Shown here: in pieces, positions 25,627-35,018 of the stretch | How the letters are laid out: every line of letters begins with the position of its first letter | Position numbering within the stretch: the first letter of the stretch is position 1 | NCBI RefSeq assembly: GCF_902804475.1 | Contig: NZ_CADCSU010000023.1 | Coordinates: 39,546 to 103,545 of the forward strand | DNA from: Flavobacterium bizetiae | GTDB taxonomy: Bacteria > Bacteroidota > Bacteroidia > Flavobacteriales > Flavobacteriaceae | Length of the DNA: 64,000 bases | Reading direction: 5' to 3' | Position numbers and translations under genes: made by a program | Notes under the pieces: model-generated | Told to the model about the DNA's origin: nothing | The model's input: the letters and a program-made list of their open reading frames with translations, nothing else | The model's database searches: none

Positions 25627-27264
25627 ATGTATCCTTATCTCAAAAAGAAATTCATCATACCTACTGTTGCGGCAGGATTTTTATTTATTGGAACCAGTTT
25701 CAAAGACGATTTTTTTGAGATTGCCAAACAAATCGAAATCTTCACAACGTTGTTTAAAGCTGTAAACACTAATTATGTCGACGAAACGAATCCGGGTGAT
25801 TTGATGGATAAAGCCATTAAAAGCATGTTGGGAAGTTTAGATCCGTACACGGTTTACTTTAACGAACAGGATGTTGTAAATTTTAAAATCAACAATACAG
25901 GAGAATATACCGGAATTGGCGCTTTGATCGCGCGCAAAAAAGACCGATTGATTGTTCGCGAACCTTATAAAAATTATCCTGCTGATAAAGCCGGACTAAA
26001 AGCAGGTGACGAAATTATTCAGATTGGTGATGTTTTGATTGCTGATTTTAAAGATGATGCTTCGCAATTATTGAAAGGAACGAAAAACACTAAAATTCAG
26101 ATTAAATACCTGCGTCAGGGAAAAACCTTTTCTACCGAATTGGTTTTGGATGAAGTGGACATTAAATCGGTTCCGTTTTATGGAAAAATTGATGACAAAA
26201 CGGGTTATATTGTTTTGGCACACTTTAGCCGTAAGGCATCAAATGAAGTAAAAGATGCTCTTGAAAAACTAAAAGCAGATGGAGCCACACAAATTGTTCT
26301 TGATTTAAGAGGCAATCCAGGTGGTTTACTAAATGAGGCCATTGATATTTGTAATTTATTTGTACCTAAAAATGAAGTAATTGTAACGACAAAATCAAGA
26401 ATTGAAAAACATAACAATACGTATAAAACGACGAAAGAACCTGTAGATACACAAATTCCGCTGGCTATTTTAGTAAACGGAAGAAGTGCTTCTGCGTCTG
26501 AAATTGTTTCCGGTGCTTTGCAGGATTTAGATCGTGCCGTGATTTTAGGAACGCGTAGTTTTGGTAAAGGTCTGGTACAACGTTCTGTTGATTTGACTTA
26601 CGGAACTCAATTAAAAGTAACTATTTCTCGTTATTACACGCCTTCTGGTCGTTGCATTCAGGCATTAGATTATGCGCATAAGGATAAAAATGGTGTAGCT
26701 CAAAAAACGGATGCTAAAAACTTTAATGCTTTTAAAACCCGTAAAGGAAGAACGGTTTATGATGGTGGTGGAGTTTTGCCAGACATTGAATTAGACGAAT
26801 CTAAAATGAGCCCAATTACGACAGCCTTATTAAAAAATGACGGAATTTTTGATTACGCGACAACGTATTATTACAAAAATCCAAATTTGGGAGATAAAAT
26901 CCCCACAATTTCAGATGCTGACTATGCAAGTTTTAAACAATACCTGAAAGCCAACAAAATTAGTTTTGATACTGAAACGGAGGTTGCATTGAAGAATACT
27001 TTGGCTGCAGCCAAAAATGAAAAAATCGATGAAACAATAGCGCCGGAATATCAGCAGTTATTGGCCGCTCTTGAAAAAAGCGAAACGACTTTGCTGGATA
27101 AAAACCAAAAAGAGATTCGAAACCTTATTCAGGAAGAACTAATTAAAAGATATCAATATCAGGAAGGTTTGTATCAATATTATATCAAAAATAACTCTGA
27201 GATTAAGAAAGCGGTTACTGTTTTGAATAATCAAACGGAATATAAATCAATTTTGAAAATGTAA
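25627..27264 (+). CDS. C-terminal processing peptidase (S41 family)
   Basis: A 545-residue Ser/Lys protease with an N-terminal membrane or signal segment, a PDZ domain (about residues 85-170, with TGIGALIARKKDRLIV and AGLKAGDEIIQIG), and the catalytic core: NGRSASASE at 284-292, which holds the nucleophile, and the general base K314 in SFGKGLVQ. The C-terminal extension is helical, Lys/Glu-rich. It works in the periplasm on protein C-termini. It follows the DUF4349 gene with a 2-base gap. A second, broken S41 gene of another subgroup converges on it. Confidence 0.95.
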   Translation: MYPYLKKKFIIPTVAAGFLFIGTSFKDDFFEIAKQIEIFTTLFKAVNTNYVDETNPGDLMDKAIKSMLGSLDPYTVYFNEQDVVNFKINNTGEYTGIGALIARKKDRLIVREPYKNYPADKAGLKAGDEIIQIGDVLIADFKDDASQLLKGTKNTKIQIKYLRQGKTFSTELVLDEVDIKSVPFYGKIDDKTGYIVLAHFSRKASNEVKDALEKLKADGATQIVLDLRGNPGGLLNEAIDICNLFVPKNEVIVTTKSRIEKHNNTYKTTKEPVDTQIPLAILVNGRSASASEIVSGALQDLDRAVILGTRSFGKGLVQRSVDLTYGTQLKVTISRYYTPSGRCIQALDYAHKDKNGVAQKTDAKNFNAFKTRKGRTVYDGGGVLPDIELDESKMSPITTALLKNDGIFDYATTYYYKNPNLGDKIPTISDADYASFKQYLKANKISFDTETEVALKNTLAAAKNEKIDETIAPEYQQLLAALEKSETTLLDKNQKEIRNLIQEELIKRYQYQEGLYQYYIKNNSEIKKAVTVLNNQTEYKSILKM

Positions 27265-27283
27265 TTTTAAAGACCTTATAAAA

Positions 27284-27326
27284 ATAAAAGCCTTTGTTAA
27301 CGTTTATCGCTAACAAAGGCTTTTAT
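27284..27326. terminator. Bidirectional terminator between two S41 genes
   Basis: The stem ATAAAAGCCTTTGTTA / TAACAAAGGCTTTTAT has a 10-base loop and A/T runs on both sides. Confidence 0.93.
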
Positions 27327-27327
27327 T

Positions 27328-28592
27328 TTATTGTGCAAGATACTCTTTTGCTTTTTCCAGGACTTCGTCTCTACCTTCCTGAATTCCTTTTATTGTAGGG
27401 CACACTTTAATATCAACCTTAACTCCTACTCTTTGTGTCGGGGTTTCGTCAGGATAAAAAACTCCCAAACCGCTAATGGCAGATTTAAAAGTTAGAAATT
27501 CAATTCTGGATATATCGCCATCCGCTCCTGCCGTCTGACTTCCAATAGTTACTACATTATCTCCTATTTGCAAAATCATTGTCGAATACTCTGCCATACT
27601 TTGGGTTTGCTCATTTACCAACACCACCACTTTGCCGTTATAGTATTCATTTTTCACCGGATCAATAGTATTTGTTTTTTTCCAAATATACTTTCCCGGA
27701 TACGTCAAATCAGGTTTTATAAGTTTGTTGTATGCTTTGTCTTGTTTAATTAATCTTCTCGCTATTAAATAGGGCATAAAAGCAGGATAATTTCTAACAT
27801 CAATAATTAAACCTTTCGTTTTATTTATCTTTTGCATGATTACATCTTGATCCTTCATTTCTAAATTATCCAAATTAATATAAGCAATGTTATTTTCGTC
27901 TACAGTAAATTTGTCTTTATTGTGGGATACTCTTGGCTGAAAATCAATCCCATAATATCGTTTAACTATTTTATCTAAAATCTGATTATCTCTTCTTATT
28001 TTAATTTTTACAGAATCTGTTGCGCCATTAAACATTAGATAATCGTAATTTTTAGCTTTGGTATTATTGTTTGAACCGTTTACATATTTTTTACGGTCTG
28101 ACATTATTGCTAAAGCATTCTTTCCGTTTACTTCTTCGATAATATCTCCTATTTTTATATCATTCAATTTTGCCAAAGAATCATTGTAGTATCCTACCAC
28201 TACAACTTTGTCTTCAACGAGATTGATGAATGCGGGAATATACTTTCGTCCAAAGAAATCAAAATTCTTATCAGAATAAAAGCTTGCATGTGTATCGTCA
28301 AGTTTAACAACGGTTTCCTGCATTAGTAACTGATATTCTAATGCATTTTTTGCGCTTTTATACCTTGGAATCATTTCGATTAAAACCGCATCCCAATTTT
28401 GATCTGTTATGTATTTGTAGGGAAAGAAATATTCAACCGTGTTCCAATATCGAAATAAGCTCAATAATCTATGGCTTTCGTCAGGGTATTCAAAATCACT
28501 ATAGGTAATTTCATTTCTAACTTTTATATTGTCTTTTGAGGTAGCAGTAACATAATAATTATCTGAAATCTGTTTTCCTGAATGTATTTGAG
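27328..28592 (-). pseudogene. S41 family peptidase, C-terminal part of a frameshifted gene
   Basis: This part holds the catalytic domain: LDDTHASFYSDKNFDFFGRKY, a PDZ-like NDIKIGDIIEEVNGK, IAYINLDNL, the nucleophile motif TQSMAEYSTM and GSQTAGADGD near the end, as in tricorn-type S41 peptidases of Bacteroidota. The first ATG in this frame is at 28464, but the frame is open and homologous further upstream to about 28592 (SGKQISDNYYVTATSKDN then YSDFEYPDESHRLLSLFRYW), which is a natural continuation of the N-terminal part. The break is one missing base in a run of five T at 28593-28597. Alone, this part has no signal peptide. Confidence 0.85.
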
Positions 28593-28982
28593 TTTTTGAG
28601 AAAGTTCATTGGTGAAAATAGCAGCATTTTGTGTCCAGGAGAGATCAAAATTTTTATCGAAAGATTTTTCTTTTGAAGTTTCTTTACAGGATTTACATTC
28701 TTTTACAACGCCCAAAGCAGCAATCCATTCTAAATATATTCTGGATAAATCGTCTTTGTTTTGGGCTTGCTCAACTTTTGGAATCATTTGAATTAATTGT
28801 TCATCCCAATTAAAATTTCCTTTTGCTACATTGGGATGATAATATTTTAGAAATCCCCAGACTTTTGCCAGACTCGCCAGATTTTCGCTTTTTTTATCGT
28901 CTACTTTAGTAACCGAATGATTCTGACCAGAAGTCACAAAACCACAAATACAAAACACAAAAACCCATTTTAATTTACCCAT
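28524..28982 (-). pseudogene. S41 family peptidase, N-terminal part of a frameshifted gene
   Basis: The signal peptide (FVFCICGFVTSGQ) and the N-terminal domain LAKVWGFLKYYHPNVAKGNFNWDEQL are intact up to about LSQKLKYIQ. After that the frame runs 20 odd residues to a stop at 28524. With one more A in the AAAAA run (T-run on the + strand at 28593-28597) the sequence would read SQKTQIHSGKQISDNYYV and join the catalytic part. The result would be a typical exported S41 protein of about 551 residues. It may be a real null mutation, phase variation, or a sequencing error. Confidence 0.85.
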
Positions 28983-29077
28983 TTATTAGACTTTTTCTTA
29001 AAAATTAATAAAAACTAAAATAAAGAAAGTGTCTTTTAGAAAATGTTATTGTAATCATAAATGTGTAAAAAACAAGA

Positions 29078-29112
29078 AAGCCTTCATTTGTTGTGTAAAC
29101 AAATGAAGGCTT
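29078..29112 (-). terminator. Terminator of the ElaA-like gene
   Basis: AAGCCTTCATTTGTT / AACAAATGAAGGCTT form a 14-15 bp stem with a short loop; the A-run on the left serves - strand transcription. It is about 60 bases past the stop. Confidence 0.88.
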
Positions 29113-29170
29113 AATTGAAAAATGAAAAGGTTTTAGAATGTTAAAAACCTGATTTTATCTTTTTTAGAAA

Positions 29171-29617
29171 TTAACCACGAATCATCTCGATATGCGGAAT
29201 ATCATCTTCAAGATACATTTCGCTGCTTTGCACAAATCCGTGGCTTTCGTAGAATTTCTTTAAATACAATTGCGCGCCTATTGTAATTTTATCTTTATCA
29301 AAGTGGATTTTTATTGCGGCAATGGCTTCACGCATTAAGTCATGTCCCCATTTTCTGTCGCGGTAATTGGCATCAACAACAACTCTGCCTATTGATGCAT
29401 TATCAAAACTAATTCCGGCATCGAACAATCGTACATAAGCAACTGTTTTGCCATCATATTCACCAATTAGGTGTAATGCTTTCTTATCTTTTCCGTCAAG
29501 ATCTAAATAGACGCAATTTTGCTCTACTACAAAGATCTCACTTCTTAGTTTGAGCAAATCGTATAACTCATGAACCGTTAGTGTCTCAAACGGCTTTATT
29601 TTCCATTTTAATTCCAT
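29171..29617 (-). CDS. ElaA-like GNAT family N-acetyltransferase
   Basis: A 148-residue cytoplasmic protein of the ElaA group: WKIKPFETLTVHELYDLLKLRSEIFVVEQNC at the start, where the LR-E-FVVEQ-C pattern is diagnostic, then ASIGRVVVDANYRDRKWGHDLM with the acetyl-CoA loop, and YESHGFVQSSEMYLEDDIPHIEM at the end. Substrate unknown. It is a single gene between a broken S41 peptidase and a lipoprotein gene. Confidence 0.92.
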   Translation of the reverse strand: MELKWKIKPFETLTVHELYDLLKLRSEIFVVEQNCVYLDLDGKDKKALHLIGEYDGKTVAYVRLFDAGISFDNASIGRVVVDANYRDRKWGHDLMREAIAAIKIHFDKDKITIGAQLYLKKFYESHGFVQSSEMYLEDDIPHIEMIRG

Positions 29618-29695
29618 TTAATATTGTTTGTTGTTTTTGTATTGATTTCTTGAGTAAACCTCAACATGGAAGTTTTTAAACTTAAAAACAAAATC

Positions 29696-30661
29696 TTAGC
29701 GTTTGTCTATTTTAACAGATTTAATAATGGCTTCTAAATCGAACATTAAATCTCTTTCCTGATTTGAAGGTGAATAACAAAATCCTTCAATAACCAAAAT
29801 ACGATTGTACATTTCGTCTACAATAGCATAATTGATAAATGGTCCGGACATAAAATCGTTTTTCAGTTCCCAGGTTCCTTTGGTTTCATAGGCTTTTTTT
29901 CCGTCTAATGTTGTATTCGAAAAATAAGGTGCATAGGCTTCGCCGGTTATCATTCTCGTATTGGGTTCGCGGCCTTTGATATAGAAACCAACTGAATCGC
30001 GCATTTTGATAATATTTCCAACTAGGTCTGAACTTTTCTTAAAGCTACGAATGGGAATCTGGTAGATAAGCAAACTGGTATTCCCGCTTATAATATCTTT
30101 TTTAAGCCAAATGAAATTCTTTTTGTGCAACATGTATTCGTAACCGGTCGGGATTTGCAAATCGATGTGGAACTTGTTTTTTATCACAGTAGGATTTAAC
30201 AATGATTTGCTATTGTCTTCCTGTACTTTTTCAATTTCGGTATCGCGAATGATTTTGATAATTTGTGCCGAATTGAGTTCAATACTGCAAATAATATCAT
30301 CGACAGATTTTCCGTAAATACGAAATGTATTGTGGGGTAAAGATTTGCTATGGGTAATTTCGAATTTTTCTGTAGTTGCTTTTTTCACTACAATAATGCT
30401 TCGGCTATCGGTCACAAAACCTTCAAGCAAACGGGCGGGATATTGATTTATGGTAAATAAGGGTTCCTCTTGAGTGAGGCCCAAAACGGGTGAAGCAAAT
30501 TTATTTCGGATACTATCTCCTACTTCTCCGTACCACAACTGATCGTCTATAATAATAGAAATCGAATTGGTTTTGCCGGATACAGGCTCAGGTTTCTCGC
30601 TTTTAAAACAAGAAATCAAGAGAAACGGAATTAACAGCAATAAAAAATGGGTTTTATTCAT
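29696..30661 (-). CDS. DUF4837 family lipoprotein
   Basis: A 321-residue lipoprotein with signal ending in LISC (Cys18). The body starts with SISIIIDDQLWYGEVGDSIRN and contains PLFTINQYP, HKKNFIWLKKDI and GKKAYETKGTWELKNDFMSGPF, typical of the DUF4837 family found in Bacteroidota. It is predicted to be envelope-located; no function is known. It lies downstream of the LysM transglycosylase gene, 47 bases away, so the two are probably co-transcribed. Confidence 0.88.
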   Translation of the reverse strand: MNKTHFLLLLIPFLLISCFKSEKPEPVSGKTNSISIIIDDQLWYGEVGDSIRNKFASPVLGLTQEEPLFTINQYPARLLEGFVTDSRSIIVVKKATTEKFEITHSKSLPHNTFRIYGKSVDDIICSIELNSAQIIKIIRDTEIEKVQEDNSKSLLNPTVIKNKFHIDLQIPTGYEYMLHKKNFIWLKKDIISGNTSLLIYQIPIRSFKKSSDLVGNIIKMRDSVGFYIKGREPNTRMITGEAYAPYFSNTTLDGKKAYETKGTWELKNDFMSGPFINYAIVDEMYNRILVIEGFCYSPSNQERDLMFDLEAIIKSVKIDKR

Positions 30662-30708
30662 TTTCTTAATTTATGAAATAAAACCCAAATTTATGTAAGA
30701 TTTTTTAA

Positions 30709-32553
30709 CTATCCGTTTATTTTAAGTTTCATTCCTGGTTTAATTTCTCCGTCTTTAATGTTATTCCACTTTTTAATATCCGAAATGGTAACTCCAGGAT
30801 ACTTTTTAGAAATACTATACAACGAATCTCCTTTTTTAACGTAATAGTCTTCTCCAAGATTTTTGGTTGAAGTAGCTTTTTTCCTGAATGAATCAATTGA
30901 CGAATTTGAAGCTATAGCTGTAGTTACATTTTCCTCGATAATTTCAGGAACTGCTTTTGCTACTACTAATGTTTTACCTAATCCAATGTTATTTGATGTC
31001 AGACTATTTAGTTCTTTTAACTCCGCAATAGTCGTACCGAATTTTTTAGCAATACTTCCTAAATTGTCTCCGGCTGCTACAACATATTCCTGCGGATGCG
31101 CATTGTTCTTATCTTTATCATCCGCTGAAGCAATGGCTTCTTCTGATTTTTTCTCAACAGCAATAGTTGATTTTAACTCTTTAAAGCTTTTAGTAACCGG
31201 ATCGTAATCTGTTTTAAGTTTTAGATTTCTTCCTAACGCAACTGCATTTGATTTAAGATTATTCCATTTTTTCAGTTCAGGAACAGTCACATTATATTTA
31301 GCTGCTATGGTTCCTAAGTTGTCTCCTTTTTGAACTTTATACCATTTAACATCAGTATCTGTTGGCTCTATTATTTTATCCAGTTTTGCTTTTGCTTTAG
31401 GCGTAACTTTTAAAGCCAACTGAGCAGGCATTGTTTTATTTTGTGACTGGTACGCTACGTAGTCGTAAATTTTATCTTCGTTTGAAACGAAAGTAGCAAT
31501 TTTATCTTTTGGTAAGCGCAGGTAATGTGCTTCGTTTTGATAAAAAGGTACTACGTTTAATTTATACGAAGGGTTTAAAAGTTGTATTTGAGATTGTGGC
31601 ATGTCTAACAAATCTGCGATTTGCTTGAATGACATTTGATTTTTAATCTGAACTGTATCTGTTTCAAAGTTTTTAACTACAGCTCTTTGCGGATTAATTC
31701 CGTGTTCTTTATGATATTCAAAAAGATACATTGTAGCTAAGAAAGCGGGAACATAACCTTGAGTTTCTTTTGGAAGATGGTTACGAATGTCCCAGTATTT
31801 TGTTTTTCCGCCAGAGCGACGAATGGCTTTAGTAACATTTCCAGGTCCTGAATTGTATGAAGCTAAAACTAACTCCCAATCGCCAAAAATGTTGAACATT
31901 TTACTCATGTATTCTGAGGCAGCGGCTGTAGCTTTAAGTGGATCGCTACGTTCGTCTACATACGAATCTATTTTCAGGGCGTATTGTTTTCCTGTTCCGT
32001 ACATGAATTGCCAAAGTCCTGTGGCGCCCATTTTAGAAACTGCTTTAGGATTTAAAGCAGATTCTACAACGGCTAAATATTTAATTTCTAAAGGCACATT
32101 TTGTCTGGCAAAAGCGTCTTCGAAAATTGGGAAATAATATTCTGATAAAGCCATTAATCGAGAAAACGATTTTTTACGATTCTTAAGAAATGACTTTATT
32201 ATATTTTCTAATCCTTGATTGTATTCAATATCAAAAGGTGATTTTTCATTCATTGCCTGAAGACGCTGTTTAAGCAATTCTGTTGGCAGTTCTTCATCTA
32301 CAGTAACATCTGTGTTGATGGTTTGAATGTCTTTTGTAAGATCATCGTAAATATCTAAACTTACTAATTCGTTCATCCAGAGACTGTCAACGCGTGTTGC
32401 CATTTCATCTCTTTTGAAAGTATTTTTAACAGAATCTAAATACGATATCTTTACAACTGGCTTAATTTCTACTTCTGTCTTCGCAATATCTTGCGCAAAC
32501 ATCGACATAGAGAAAAATGCCGTGACCACTATTGATATTTTTTTTACAATCAT
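30709..32553 (-). CDS. MltD-like lytic transglycosylase with three LysM domains
   Basis: Cleaves peptidoglycan between MurNAc and GlcNAc in the periplasm. The 614-residue product has a signal peptide (MSMFAQ), a helical N-terminal part, an SLT domain with the catalytic Glu in VVESALNPKAVSKMGATG (about residue 165) and LASYNSGPGNV, and three C-terminal LysM domains (about 400-445, 485-530 and 565-612, each with a KGD or AGD turn). I chose ATG at 32553 (MIVKKISIVV) instead of 32583. It precedes the DUF4837 gene. Confidence 0.94.
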   Translation of the reverse strand: MIVKKISIVVTAFFSMSMFAQDIAKTEVEIKPVVKISYLDSVKNTFKRDEMATRVDSLWMNELVSLDIYDDLTKDIQTINTDVTVDEELPTELLKQRLQAMNEKSPFDIEYNQGLENIIKSFLKNRKKSFSRLMALSEYYFPIFEDAFARQNVPLEIKYLAVVESALNPKAVSKMGATGLWQFMYGTGKQYALKIDSYVDERSDPLKATAAASEYMSKMFNIFGDWELVLASYNSGPGNVTKAIRRSGGKTKYWDIRNHLPKETQGYVPAFLATMYLFEYHKEHGINPQRAVVKNFETDTVQIKNQMSFKQIADLLDMPQSQIQLLNPSYKLNVVPFYQNEAHYLRLPKDKIATFVSNEDKIYDYVAYQSQNKTMPAQLALKVTPKAKAKLDKIIEPTDTDVKWYKVQKGDNLGTIAAKYNVTVPELKKWNNLKSNAVALGRNLKLKTDYDPVTKSFKELKSTIAVEKKSEEAIASADDKDKNNAHPQEYVVAAGDNLGSIAKKFGTTIAELKELNSLTSNNIGLGKTLVVAKAVPEIIEENVTTAIASNSSIDSFRKKATSTKNLGEDYYVKKGDSLYSISKKYPGVTISDIKKWNNIKDGEIKPGMKLKING

Positions 32554-32607
32554 ATAACATTTTTTTAAAATTCTATAATTCAAACAATTACAGAAACCTT
32601 ACTTTTG

Positions 32608-32615
32608 CAAACTTA
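32608..32615 (-). promoter_or_regulatory. Possible -7 element of the transglycosylase gene
   Basis: The - strand reads TAAGTTTG (TAnnTTTG) about 55 bases before the chosen start. No TTG is seen at the usual -33 distance. Confidence 0.35.
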
Positions 32616-32663
32616 ACCAGTTTATGCATGTAAACTATCTAAAAAAATGTTAATTGTGATTTT

Positions 32664-33851
32664 TTAGTCTAAAATCGCAGCGATTCCAGGTAAAACTTTT
32701 CCTTCTAACATTTCAAGCATAGCCCCACCACCGGTAGATACATAACTCATTTTATCTTCGAATCCGAATTGTTTTACAGCAGCAACTGAATCTCCACCAC
32801 CTACTAATGAAAACGCTCCATTTTCTGTAGCTTCGGCGATATAATCACCTAATGCAATTGTTCCTTTTGCGAATGATTCCATTTCGAAAACTCCTAAAGG
32901 ACCATTCCATAATATAGTTTTTGATTCTAAAATTACTTTTTTGAAATTCTCTAAAGATTTAGGACCTGCATCAAGACCTTGCCATCCGTCAGGAATTGCT
33001 GTTACATCTACAACTTGTGTGTTTGCAGTGTTTGAGAAATCATCAGCAGCAATTACATCAACCGGAATATGAATCTGAACTCCTTTTTCTTTAGCTAATC
33101 TTAAAATTTCAAGTGCTAATTCTTGTTTGTCATCTTCGCAAATAGAATCTCCAATTTTACCACCTTGTGCTTTAATGAACGTAAAGGTCATTCCGCCTCC
33201 AATGATCATGTGATCTACTTTGTCTAAGATATTTTCGATAACGGTAATTTTTGATGATACTTTAGATCCTCCAAGAACTGCTGTTACCGGTTTTTCGCTA
33301 TTTTTAAGTACTTTGTTTAAGCTTTCTATTTCTTTTGCTAACAATGTTCCGAAACATTTTTCTGTTGGGAAAAACTGAGCAATAATAGTTGTTGAAGCAT
33401 GCGCTCTGTGAGCTGTACCAAAAGCATCGTTTACATAGATGTCTCCTAATGATGCTAATTCTTTTGCAAAAGCAACATCTCCGGCTTCTTCTTCTGCATG
33501 AAAACGTAAATTTTCAAGTAATAAAACTTCGCCTGGTTTTAAATCTTTGGCAGCAGTTTGAGCTACTTCTCCAACACAGTTTTCAGCAAACTTCACCTGA
33601 ACTCCTAAAATTTCTGAAGCTGTTTTTAAAATATGTTTTAATGAATATTTTTCTTCTGCTCCTTTTGGTCTTCCTAAATGCGACATCAAAATTACACTTC
33701 CTCCTTGTGCCAAAATAGCATCAATTGTTGGTTTTGCAGCTTCGATACGTGTAGCATCTGTTACATTAAAATTTTCATCCAATGGTACATTAAAATCTAC
33801 ACGGATAATTGCTTTCTTATTTTTAAAGTCGAAATCGTTTAAAGTCTTCAT
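32664..33851 (-). CDS. pgk: Phosphoglycerate kinase
   Basis: Glycolytic enzyme that transfers phosphate from 1,3-bisphosphoglycerate to ADP. The 395-residue product has [16 protein letters not shown] at 18-33, the substrate motif [22 protein letters not shown], and the nucleotide-binding ends WNGPLGVFE and [10 protein letters not shown]. All signatures are intact and the length is normal. On the - strand TATATTTG (33886-33893) lies 35 bases before the start and may be its -7 element. Confidence 0.98.
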   Translation of the reverse strand: MKTLNDFDFKNKKAIIRVDFNVPLDENFNVTDATRIEAAKPTIDAILAQGGSVILMSHLGRPKGAEEKYSLKHILKTASEILGVQVKFAENCVGEVAQTAAKDLKPGEVLLLENLRFHAEEEAGDVAFAKELASLGDIYVNDAFGTAHRAHASTTIIAQFFPTEKCFGTLLAKEIESLNKVLKNSEKPVTAVLGGSKVSSKITVIENILDKVDHMIIGGGMTFTFIKAQGGKIGDSICEDDKQELALEILRLAKEKGVQIHIPVDVIAADDFSNTANTQVVDVTAIPDGWQGLDAGPKSLENFKKVILESKTILWNGPLGVFEMESFAKGTIALGDYIAEATENGAFSLVGGGDSVAAVKQFGFEDKMSYVSTGGGAMLEMLEGKVLPGIAAILD

Positions 33852-33999
33852 TTTATAGTTTTTTTAGTTTTTTTTGAAAGAAAAACAAATATAGAACTTT
33901 TAAAGTATCATAAATATAAAAATAACCGATCTATAACAGCGAAAACGTTATAAGTTAAGAAAAAAAACAAATTAGCGCTTAAAATGATGAAATTGTACC

Positions 34000-34974
34000 T
34001 TAATCGTGAACCGGACTTTGCGTACAAGGACAGTTACTGATTGATTGTAAGAAATCGAAACCTATGGTTACCGAGTGCGTTCCTGTATTGTAGTTCCCTA
34101 AATCGTTGAACATTACCTGATACGAATATCCGAAGTAAAATTTAGATTTCATGAAACCTACCATTGGCCCAACTGATAATGGTTTTGGGAATTGGTCGTT
34201 TAAGAAACGGTATGAAACTCCTATCCAATAGTAATCTTCGTAACGATTGTAACGTCTGTACTTGAAGTTAAAATCGGTTGTTGAACGTCCGTCACTCGCA
34301 AAGTATTGATAGTAAACAGATGGTTCGTATTCGATACGGCTGTTTTCTCCGTCTTTAAAAACATAACCGGTATATACCTGATAGTTGGAAAGTAAATTAG
34401 GTTCTACTCCACGGTATTTATCGGTATTTTTCTTTAAAACGTTATTGGCATTAAAACTTAAGTAGAAACTTTTATTACGATATAAGGCACTAATATCAAA
34501 GTTGTTATTGGCGTTATAACGATTATCTGTTACAGAAGGATCTATCACAGGATGCTCGATTGTAGTATTGAATTCGTCTGTATCGATACGAAATGTATTG
34601 AAGTTATACGAAAGTCCAAATGACAAATACTGCTTTGAATAATAATCTAAAATGATGTGGTGCGCAAAGGAAACTTTAGCTCCTGTCTGACGCGTATAAC
34701 CGTTTCTGTCATTATAAAGCGAGATACCAACTCCGGAACGATCCAGAACTCTAAAATCAGCATAAAGTGACTGGTTTTGTGGTGCATCTTTAATACCCAC
34801 CCATTGTGTAAGACCGTTGGCTCTAACTCTAAGGTTATCCCCAATACCGGCAAAGGCAGGTGAAATAACAAAAGGGTTGTCTGCTAAATATTGTGTAAAT
34901 ACTGGTAGGTTTAACTCTTGGCTGTAACTTGTTGTTACAGCCAAGAGTACTAAAGATAAAATAAACTTTTTCAT
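34000..34974 (-). CDS. sprF: PorP/SprF family type IX secretion system outer-membrane protein
   Basis: A 324-residue outer-membrane protein: signal peptide ending SYSQ, then ELNLPVFTQYLADNPFVISPAFAGIGD, the PorP/SprF opening, and beta-barrel strands. It is the last gene of the long - strand operon, 44 bases after sprB. In F. johnsoniae SprF, in the same position, is needed to bring SprB to the cell surface (established for that organism; inferred here from order and family). I chose ATG 34974 at the signal peptide; the frame is open to 35001. Confidence 0.92.
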   Translation of the reverse strand: MKKFILSLVLLAVTTSYSQELNLPVFTQYLADNPFVISPAFAGIGDNLRVRANGLTQWVGIKDAPQNQSLYADFRVLDRSGVGISLYNDRNGYTRQTGAKVSFAHHIILDYYSKQYLSFGLSYNFNTFRIDTDEFNTTIEHPVIDPSVTDNRYNANNNFDISALYRNKSFYLSFNANNVLKKNTDKYRGVEPNLLSNYQVYTGYVFKDGENSRIEYEPSVYYQYFASDGRSTTDFNFKYRRYNRYEDYYWIGVSYRFLNDQFPKPLSVGPMVGFMKSKFYFGYSYQVMFNDLGNYNTGTHSVTIGFDFLQSISNCPCTQSPVHD

Positions 34975-35018
34975 TGTAATTAATTTTTTAGACAACATCA
35001 TTAGGGGCTCTTATTTTG

